Positions 57,116 to 64,000 of a DNA stretch of 64,000 bases are shown in pieces. The translations under genes and the position numbers were made by a program. Under the pieces are notes generated by a model. It saw nothing but the letters and a program-made list of their open reading frames with translations, was not told the origin of the DNA and ran no database searches. The DNA lies in the NCBI RefSeq assembly GCF_019279795.1, contig NC_056744.1, positions 907,013,571 to 907,077,570 of the forward strand, given 5' to 3'. Position 1 is the first letter of the stretch, and every line of letters starts with the position of its first letter. Source of the stretch: Protopterus annectens (Eukaryota; Chordata; Ceratodontiformes; Protopteridae).

Positions 57116-57251
57116 CAGTCTGGAGCAAGAAAAAGTTTCACCAACGGGGTACTTAGCTTTATTGAAGACTTCGGTTCTGAAATTCAATTTCGAAAATCAC
57201 AGGAGTCGGCCGACCGGCACTTGTGAACTGCTTTTGCTTCAGGCACCACAC

Positions 57252-57421
57252 GGCAATAAAGACTGAAGAAAATGGCGTCGGCTGCATCTTATATACCCCT
57301 GGCGTACTGACATCAGGGAAGAGGCGACAGCAACCGACGCCGGACCAGGACTTTGGAATTTGGGCCAACTGCGGGTAGCCTGCCAGCAGGATAACCCAAG
57401 TGTAATGACTGCAACAGTGAA
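57252..57421 (-). promoter_or_regulatory. DIRS-C right inverted terminal repeat with TATA box
   Basis: Inverted partner of 51936-52104. On the minus strand GGGGTATATAAGATGCAGCC (TATA near 57288-57296) is followed by CTTCAGTCTTTATTGCC and, about 140 bp later, the gag ATG. Confidence 0.65.
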
Positions 57422-57434
57422 ACACGATGAACAT

Positions 57435-57880
57435 CAAAAGTTTGTTATATAAAGAGAGGACTCCTACGGGAGTGCTGGAAGGTGAGGTTGTAAAGCAGTT
57501 GGGGGAGCCTAGAGCCTACCATCTGCCACTTCCAACTATAGTTCCTAATATTCCATGTGCATCTGATATTGAGGAAGAGAAGAAGGGTTTGCTGTATAGC
57601 AAGTGGACTCCTAAGGGAGAGCTGGAAGGTGAGGTAGTACAGCAATTGGTAGATCCTAGAGTCTACTGTCTGCCACTTCTAGTTACAGTCCCTAATATTC
57701 CTCATGCAGGTGATATTGAAGCAGAGACAGAAAGTTGGCTGTATAAAAAGAGTGGACTCCTAAGGAAGGGCTGGAAGTTGAGGTAGTAAGACAGTCGATA
57801 GCGCCTAGAACCTACCACCTGCCACTTCTACCTATAGTTTCTAACATTCCTTTTGGAGGTGATATTAATGTAGAAAAAAT
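57435..57880 (+). repeat. Integrase finger-like module, tandem copies 2-4
   Basis: Three more units of 147-148 bp, starting at about 57440, 57587 and 57735, in line with copy 1 (51749-51892). Each encodes LLYxKWTPKGxLEGEVVQQL, then PRxYxLPL, VPNIPxAGDI, resembling the stretch leading into the integrase HHCC finger. The expected His of the AGHLG-like word is Asp in each. Copies 2 and 3 share an open frame (57427-57786). Copy 4 is shifted. Confidence 0.85.
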
Positions 57881-57894
57881 GGCAAATGCTTTGC

Positions 57895-58060
57895 CAGAAA
57901 TTTTCCGCAGGGTATGTTTTCCTAGGGAGATACTGACTGACCAAGGTGCCAACTTCATGTCAGACCTGCTGACTTGTTTGTGGAAGCATTGTGGGGTGAA
58001 ACATTTAGACCACCCTCTACCATCCCCAGACTAATAGTGTTGTGGAGTGGTTAAACTCTA
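57895..58060 (+). pseudogene. Integrase catalytic core remnant
   Basis: REILTDQGANFMSDLLTCLW at about 57930-57990 is the second catalytic Asp block of retroviral-type integrases. A frame-shifted TNSVVEWLNSTLKTVL follows at about 58025-58075 with the catalytic Glu. The core part with the first Asp is missing. Confidence 0.8.
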
Positions 58061-58079
58061 CATTGAAGACTGTGCTACA

Positions 58080-58542
58080 GGCATTTGCAGACTGGTTTAA
58101 AAGGGCAAAGTTAAACATTAAGCTCAGTAAGTGTGAGGTGGGTATGGCAGAGGTTACCTACTTATGACACAGAGTGGGGAGAGGTAGGATTAAGCTAAAA
58201 TCTCTCAAAGTAAAAGCTATTCAAGGGTGGCCAGTTTCCTGTTGATAAAAAGCAAGTGACTGCATTTCTAGGGACAGCGGGGTACTGTGGAAAATTTGTG
58301 CCCAGATGTGGTACAGTGGCTGCACCCTTACTGATATAGCTAGGAAAAATAAACTAGAGAAAGCAGTTTGGAACGCAGAATGCGAGCAGGCATTCCAAAA
58401 ACGTGAACAGATTTTGGGAGGACCCCCTGTGTTGGCCAGCCCAGATTATAGTGAAGAGTTGATTGTGCAAGTGGATGCTTCAGATTGTGGGGTGGGGGCT
58501 TTACTCAGCCAAGTTTCCTCAGAAGGAGAAGAGTGGGGTTAA
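58080..58542 (+). pseudogene. RT thumb and RNase H remnant
   Basis: Directly after the integrase come AKLNIKLSKCEVGMAEVTYL (58105-58165), FLGTAGYCGKFVP (about 58267) and, open at 58306-58542, KAVWNAECEQAFQKREQILG then LIVQVDASDCGVGALLSQVS, the start of RNase H. The RT palm with YxDD is absent, so integrase and RT thumb were brought together by a deletion. Confidence 0.8.
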
Positions 58543-58666
58543 TAATGCCAATGCAAATGGACTGCTCAGGAGAGGAGTGGGTTGATATTCCCAGACAGAT
58601 CCTTTTTTCACAAGCGTTGTTTTTCAATGGTCACTTGAAAACTGTGCTTGAGTCATGGGGGGGGGA
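58543..58666 (+). other. 3' untranslated part and polypurine tract of the LTR element
   Basis: The G-run-plus-A tract ending at 58666 sits immediately before the TG of the 3' LTR, as required for plus-strand priming. Confidence 0.8.
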
Positions 58667-59108
58667 TGTGAAGAAATTAGGCACAGTCACTTGTGCTAGC
58701 ATATGTGGCCGAGGATTTGTACATAATTTTAGATTAACCTGTGTAAAATATGCCACCATGATTAGCTATGATATTGTAAATAAGTTCTTACATGTTGATT
58801 TATAATCTGTTTGTATGGAATGTATTAAAGACTTGAATAACGTTATTTACATTTCTAACTGTGCATATTTGTGAAGAAGATTTTAATTGCAATCTGTCTC
58901 ACAATCAGATGATCTGCAGAAGATGTCATCGGAATGTTGACAGTTGCTATGTGTTACTGTCAGAGGCTGACAGACGGGAAGGAACTTTAGTAAACAGTTG
59001 TTGCTTGATTTTCAAAATATGAAATGAAAATTAGAACTGGAACAGTTGTGACAGTTAAGCTGGTCTATAAAAGAGCCTGCTGAAGTCAGTTGTTGCCAGT
59101 TGTCAGTT

Positions 59109-59798
59109 AAGTGGTCAGAAAAGCCTTTTACTTGGCTCATCTCATAAGTAAAGGGATTGCATCCAGAAAAAAAAGGAGCTTATAACTTCTCTGTACTCCT
59201 CCCTCATTAAGCCAATAATTGAGTACAACGGCCCGTTTGGTATGTACCTCTCCAAACACCTGCACCAACTGGAAAGGCCACAGAAACGCCTAAAACAAGA
59301 GAATCTATGGCCTCCAATACCTGTCCTATGTGGACAGGCTCAAATCACTATCACTCTACTCTGTATTGTACAGATTTGCTCAGAGGTCATCTGTGTCTTG
59401 TCTACAAGTCAATCTCAGACTCTGCTCTACTAGAGCTGCTCCATATCCGTAAGTCCAACTCCTTGTGTGGTACCTGATTGAAAGGCTTAAATTGAATATG
59501 TGACATTAACAAAACCTGTTGGAGAGACAGGTTTGTCTCCCAAAGGCTGCCCCGTCTCTGGAATAGACTCCCCATACATGTCAAACAAAGTATGTTACTA
59601 ACCCTCTTCGAGTGCAACCTTGATGAGTGGATGGGCAACCACAAATTTGTCCCAAGGGTTCCACCTGTGTCCCTCATTGACAGGGGCGATAGGTGCTGAT
59701 TGAGGTTTTTTTTTGGGGGATAAGCTCTTGGCTATGCTTGTAAGGGCTCCAAAGCCATTAGCCTAGTAATCTCCTATGATCCTAATAGCCCATTACAG
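59109..59798 (+). mobile_element. CR1-type LINE 3' fragment in the 3' LTR, 12-bp target duplication
   Basis: Flanked by CAGTTGTCAGTT (59097-59108 and 59799-59810). Coding starts at once: VVRKAFYLAHLISKGIASR, then with breaks SYVDRLKSLSLYSV, CWRDRFVSQRLPRLWNRLPI, FECNLDEWMGNHKFVP. Same family as 1-765 and 4270-7440. Confidence 0.85.
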
Positions 59799-59948
59799 CA
59801 GTTGTCAGTTGTTCACAGTTGTACTGGTGCAGTGGATACCCAAAAGGACTCACCAAGAACTGTAAGCCTGTCTGTGCTCTTTATAATAATTTAGTTTAGA
59901 TCAGGAACGGTGTTCTTTGGTCAGATAGGAAAACTAGTATGTTAGCAA

Positions 59949-60058
59949 TTGTTCTGGAATGTTTCTCCATGGTCCTTCACTGAAAATGGACAGCTCTGTC
60001 CAGTCAGACCTCCCAGATTGACAAATGTAAAATAAATAATAAACTAAATAAATAAACT
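59949..60058 (+). mobile_element. LINE 3' tail in the 3' LTR
   Basis: CTTCACTGAAAATGGACAGC, CTCCCAGATTGACAAATGTA and (AAATAAA)n, absent from the 5' LTR at this position. Confidence 0.7.
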
Positions 60059-60737
60059 GAGTTTTTTCCGAATGTTGGATTTCTATCCTTCAGTATTGAT
60101 TTTTCCTGGTGATTGAGTTCTGTTTATTGAGTATTACTGTTTTATATTTTTAATCATTTTGTTAAGTATTAAATATTTTTAGTAACTTACATTGTGGCTT
60201 TAGTGATTTGATAGTACTTATACCTGCTTTGATAACTTCCCACACCACTCTGAAAGCCTGGTTGCTTTAGGTCATTTGCTATCATTTGCTTTAATAGCTA
60301 ACTTTCATAACTGGACTCTCCTTTAAAAGGGCATGTAGGCTCTCTGACTGGTGGCAGCAGGTTACCGTATTATTTTGGGGAAGGGGCAGAGCTGGAAATC
60401 TGTGTCAGGTTTTTCCAGAAGTGTTTGGATATGTGAAGTTTCATTTATTTAAGTGCAACTGCATCAGAGGTTTAAAACTGGGACACATCACTCTGAAGTG
60501 TGTAATAAGGAGTTATATTTGGGGTGGACAGAAGTATACAGTCCAGTCCCAGGTTATAGTCTGTATTCCTGTTGTACTCTTACGGGAAATTGTGAAACAT
60601 TACTCCTGTTTAAGTGACAATCTGACATTGGAGACAGTAGTAAGGATTGAAGCTCCTTAGTTACTGACCCAGGATAATATGGGATGTCACATTATTGTTG
60701 GCAGTCCGGTGGGGTATTGACCGGATGTCACAGGGTG

Positions 60738-61185
60738 CTTGACTATGAGAAATTACATTTTTTGCATAAGAGGCTAGTGGATACAGTGTGGAAGACGGAT
60801 GGCTTCAGATGGAAAGATGATTTATAGTGTCATGTATGGAAGAGTGCAAGAATTGTGAATAGATGCTAGTATACAGGATGTAGTCTGCTGATGTGACATT
60901 ACTATTTGATGCTGACTATTTATTGTTCCTGTTAACTGTTTTAATTCTTTTCAGAGGAGTTGAGTCAAAAACAGTTTGCTGCTTCTTTTGTAACGAAGGT
61001 ACATGGATTTGGCTGCTTGGTAGCTAATAGTCTTTTCTTTTCTAAGGAGTGTTTAAGAAAACAGTTGGTCTGAAAGAAAAGTTACCAGACTATTATGTGT
61101 AATCCAAGATGACCAAACTCATACTTGATTTTCATATTTAGAGTACTGTTAAACACCATAAACCTTCTGTTTTGTACAGAGCCTC
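60738..61185. other. Right flank of the LTR element, nothing recognised
   Basis: No coding motif seen. Could be the 5' part of the LINE that lies left of the LTR element. Confidence 0.35.
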
Positions 61186-61189
61186 CAAC

Positions 61190-61557
61190 AAACGCAGAAA
61201 ACCACAACTACATCCTACCTCCTATCAAGGCTGCTATATGCTTCTCTTATTCCTACAATATATACACTTCCCCAGTTACATATATTAGATGAATGCTATA
61301 ATAAAACTGCAACATTTCCCACCAAAATGCCTACTTTAATTCATCACTGTCTAGATCTCAGAAAATTAAATTGTCTTGAATTATCAAACTACCTTAGTTT
61401 CTCACAATTAAAACTTGCCCATAACATACTGCTTATTTGTGTCTTAACATACTGTACTTTTCCAAAAAACTGTCCATCAAAACCCTCTCCCCATGGGCAC
61501 AAACCTTGTGATTGCCAAAATAATCATATAATAAATGGAAACTGTTATCACAAGTGA
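61190..61557 (+). pseudogene. Fossil LINE C-terminal fragment
   Basis: LQTTTTSYLLSRLLYASLIP and, open at 61327-61557, LIHHCLDLRKLNCLELSNYL then FSQLKLAHNILL. These parallel LQTTTLNKLQQTYYKIARLA and SLQWLEFPHVLLLSQLQML of the LINE at 41580-42501. Confidence 0.5.
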
Positions 61558-61844
61558 GTCAACACAATACGCATGATAAAGAAAAAAAAATGGGATAGTG
61601 ACCAGAATAACTGATAAAAGAAGTATTAAGTTAATGTTTGTTTTTATCTACCATCCCACTGATCTTTATATTACACAGCCACTTTGATCAATTTCTCCAG
61701 TTACGCATTCATTTCTCCTACTGGCTCATGCATGGCTAGGCTAATCTACTGCCAGGCTGTCACCCTAAACGTACATGTTAATATATTAATCTAGATACAC
61801 CGTGTAAATGAATAATAAATGATGGCTATATTTTTTATTTATTT

Positions 61845-62035
61845 ATTTACTTGACACAGCACTGATCCACAAACAACTTTTTCAGACTCCGTCAGGAAGC
61901 ACAGTGTAGTTATATGACTTGTTTAGAGTCATATAGTAGACAAAGAGAGGCTAAGGGAAGCAAACCCTGGACTACAGGAAGCAGCTCATTAACTGTTCAT
62001 AGGCTTAATCCTCTGCACTAACTTCCAGACTTAGA
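61845..62035 (+). repeat. Possible MIR/CORE-like SINE relic
   Basis: Follows a (TTTA)n tract. ATGACTTGTTTAGAGTCATATAG, then GCAAACCCTGGACTAC and TAATCCTCTGCACTAAC recall the TGACTTGCCCAAGGTCAC...GAACCCAGG...CACTA layout of MIR-type SINEs. Match by eye only. Confidence 0.3.
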
Positions 62036-62424
62036 AGACAATTATAACGAATGCTGCCAGGATGTCTGGAATTGTAAATCAACTTTCAGAATGTAGTCCC
62101 CTTCCATAAAAGATTAGCATTACTGAACCCCAAACAGCACGTTTCTGGACAATAAAACTTATACTACCAAAAAAGATCGGAACCGATGCACTTTAAAAAC
62201 AGCAACAACAGCAAAATTGCCAACCATGCATTCTGAAAAAAAAAAAAACCTATATAACCACAAATCTTAAAAATTCTGCCAATTACGGGAAAAATAAATT
62301 CACTGCACAAAATAAATGTGCAATTTCTAAAACGTATATGTCATAGCATGCAAAGCGTATGCCTGTCTATGCCCACAGCTATAATTATTATGAATCCCTA
62401 ATGTCACAATGTGTGTGTGTGTCT

Positions 62425-62590
62425 TTTTTGGCTTTTCCCGGTTAGGGGTCGCCACAGCGGAACTCTGGTCCACTAATGATTGGCAGTAGATTTTTACGTA
62501 CTGGCTTGCCGGGCCTAACGCACAACCTTCAACGAAGGAATGCCCATTCACGCATGTCGCCACACAGAAGACGCTCTAACTGAGAACAGA
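62425..62590 (-). mobile_element. Truncated SINE copy
   Basis: CTTTTCCCGGTTAGGGGTCG, CCACAGCGGAACTCTGG, CACAACCTTCAACGAAGG and GTCGCCACACAGAAGACG are the tail and body of the tRNA-derived family. The head with the B box is absent. A (GT)n tract precedes it at 62409-62421. Confidence 0.8.
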
Positions 62591-63304
62591 ATTTCTGGAA
62601 GTTACACACACGCAGATACACATACATACACACAAACAATGCAAACAGTAATTATTCTCTCTACGGTAAAAGTGTGCTGATCTGTTTAATTTAGGAAAGA
62701 ATTGACGGCTGATCTTTGACCCTGCGTGATCTCTGAAGTCATAAGGGTCTCATTACTCTACTGATCTCTCAAACCTCAGCAAAAAGTTAATAAGCTTGTC
62801 TCCACCCCCAACTAGCTTTCATGAATTTTACTTTATTTTGAGGACTGTTGATGCTCAGGGTGGACTACCTAAGGGGATGGCGAACTGCAGCTCAAATAAT
62901 TTATTAAAATTTTCTTTGGACAGATAGATGCAAAGAGAATTGTGGATTGATACAGCAGCTGGAAGGAGCTTGCGGAAAACAAAATACAAAGTGAAAAAGA
63001 CAAACTGACAGATTTTGTTATCAGGAATGAGTATGTATGCATCTACTTCAAAGTACTGATTCTGTATGGGGCACTCCCATTAAAAATGTACCACTGTGTC
63101 AGTGTCTCCTGCACCATCTCTCAGCTGCAGCTCCTATCCATGCACTTTAATCAGCTATGTGATCACAGCATCTCACGGAAAGAAAATCATTTCAATGCAG
63201 TCTATGATGCAAACAAAAAACAGTGATTTTGCTATACTTTCAATAACACATTTGTCCTCAGCAAATCATCCTGCTATAAATTCTTTGGGCAAACTCTGAT
63301 CAGC
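62591..63304. other. Non-coding spacer, no gene seen
   Basis: Only a 67-residue chance ORF; nothing recognised. Confidence 0.4.
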
Positions 63305-64000
63305 AATATGTTTATTTATTTATTTGACATTTGTTAACCGGGATAGTCCGACTGGGTTACATAACCCATTTTCAGCAGAGGCCCAGAGAGAAACTCCACA
63401 TTTAGAAGTTTAGGTACATACATAAGAAAAATGGCAATCATTACAAAGTTTAGGTACATACACAAGAAAATATGGTAATAATAATAATTACATGAAAAAA
63501 ATGTCAATAATTACAAAGTTTAGGTACTTACTCAAGAAAAAAAAGGCAAAAATCCCAGCCAAAATGTTAGTAAAAGACTTTGCATAATGCATTTAGGTGC
63601 ATATACAGGTACAATTTTTTTAGAACAACTGCATTACAAGGGACTGGTGATTATGTATGGCCAGTTGCTTAGAGTTTTGCTTAGAAGTTGCTAAAATTCA
63701 GTAACATTACAGTATAGAGTTTAGCTTAGAAGTTACAAGATGTCAGTAACATTACAGTATAGTAACAGTAATAGTAAGCTGCTTGAGGTGATTAAAGTTA
63801 ATGTACTTACACATGAATATATAAAGGAATGGGAGAAGTATTCTAGTAGTTTAGTGAAATTATAAGTTTAGGGGTGTTCAGTGAGACAGGAGGAAAGTGG
63901 ACTAGGGTTAGGGTGAGGGGAGGATGAATCAAGGTGAGCTTAGTGGGCATATAGGTAGGGTAAATGAGACTGTAGGGAAACAGTGAAAGGTGGGAAAAGG
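63305..64000 (-). mobile_element. LINE 3' tail and 3' region, continues off the right edge
   Basis: (TTTA)n then ACATTTGTTAACCGGGATAG, ACCCATTTTCAGCAGAGGCC: the common LINE tail in minus orientation. No coding motif is reached inside the window. Confidence 0.7.
63395..63545. repeat. Short tandem repeat around AAGTTTAGGTAC
   Basis: Three diverged copies of ACAAAGTTTAGGTACATACA then CAAGAAAA..., starting at about 63405, 63445 and 63515, inside the LINE 3' region. Confidence 0.7.

Larger units (their letters stand above)
51893..57434 (-). mobile_element. DIRS-C: near-complete DIRS retrotransposon (5542 bp) inside the LTR element
   Basis: Termini AGTACAGTTGTGTACC (51893) and GATGAACAT (57434) are fixed by the internal complementary region at 52272-52370 (joint at 52329/52330). 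Inverted repeats lie at 51936-52104 and 57252-57421. Order on the minus strand: gag (55315-57115), RT (54639-55301), RNase H (about 54100-54640), methyltransferase-like (53410-54087), YR (52403-53425). It splits the integrase-module array of the LTR element. Joining the flanks restores the array period exactly, so there is no target duplication. Several nonsense changes and frameshifts. Confidence 0.93.
47726..60732 (+). mobile_element. Gmr1-like Ty3/gypsy LTR retrotransposon carrying DIRS-C
   Basis: LTRs at 47726-49343 and 58667-60732 begin TGTGAAGAAATTAG and end GATGTCACA. A 5-bp target duplication GGGTG lies at 47721-47725 and 60733-60737. A purine tract (G run plus A) ends at 58666, directly before the 3' LTR. 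Internal order: SCAN-like gag (49490-50500), zinc knuckle (about 50655-50690), protease (50780-50890), duplicated linker, integrase finger-like repeats, integrase core remnant (57895-58060), RT thumb and RNase H (58080-58540). Integrase lying upstream of RT is the order reported for Gmr1-like elements. Much of the integrase and RT is deleted and all frames are broken. Confidence 0.85.
58667..60732 (+). repeat. 3' LTR of the Gmr1-like element
   Basis: 2066 bp. Longer than the 5' LTR because of a LINE insertion (59109-59798) and a LINE tail (59949-60058). Retains AGCCTGCTGAAGTCAGTTGT, a stretch replaced in the 5' LTR. Confidence 0.9.

Noticed and set aside
57895..58540. Ty1/copia element because integrase precedes RT
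   Set aside because: The RT/RNase H words (KLSKCEVGMAEVTYL, VDASDCGVGALLSQ) are of Ty3/gypsy type.
47726..60732. Endogenous retrovirus
   Set aside because: No envelope-like frame, and the SCAN-like gag plus integrase-before-RT order fit a Gmr1-type retrotransposon better.
63395..63545. CRISPR-like spaced repeat
   Set aside because: Units are diverged, spacers are themselves similar, and the context is a LINE tail in a vertebrate genome.

Overview
This window looks like intergenic or intronic DNA from a vertebrate with a large, transposon-rich genome (salamander, caecilian, lungfish, bichir or similar; the sequence does not decide which). I found no host protein-coding gene. Almost everything recognisable is retrotransposon: DIRS-type tyrosine-recombinase elements, CR1/L2/Rex1-type LINEs, one Ty3/gypsy-type LTR element of the Gmr1 kind, Penelope-like ends, and a tRNA-derived SINE family. 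Coding frames are nearly all interrupted.

Three almost complete DIRS elements are the most informative objects: DIRS-A (15771-21263), DIRS-B (34698-40172) and DIRS-C (51893-57434). Each is about 5.5 kb and minus-strand. Each has inverted terminal repeats, an internal complementary region next to the left end that carries the joined complements of both termini, and the order gag, RT, RNase H, methyltransferase-like segment, tyrosine recombinase (YR). Three older copies are D (about 10153-15130), E (about 22190-24880) and F (32393-34697 plus 40173-43041). All six point the same way. DIRS-B sits inside F and splits its RT from its RNase H. DIRS-C sits inside a tandem integrase-finger repeat of the LTR element, so its insertion can be read to the base: no target duplication and no loss.

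The LTR element (47726-60732) has 1.6-2.1 kb LTRs (TGTGAA...TCACA), a 5-bp duplication GGGTG, a polypurine tract, a SCAN-like gag, a protease, a four-fold tandem repeat of an integrase zinc-finger-like module, then an integrase remnant followed by RT/RNase H. Integrase before RT is the order reported for Gmr1-like elements, and SCAN-like gag fits the same lineage.

Layout: 1-7440 LINEs on both strands plus a Penelope-like insertion; 7440-10150 a tRNA-like piece and unassigned DNA; 10153-15130 old DIRS-D with a SINE in it; 15771-21263 DIRS-A; 22190-24880 old DIRS-E; 24880-30120 mostly unassigned DNA with one SINE; 30120-32235 a Rex1/L2-like LINE; 32393-43041 old DIRS-F containing DIRS-B, a LINE tail and a Penelope-like piece; 43059-47720 SINE and LINE remains; 47726-60732 the LTR element with DIRS-C and smaller insertions; 60738-64000 weak LINE and SINE remains. 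No tool was run: family names rest on motifs read by eye, and coordinates marked approximate are visual estimates.
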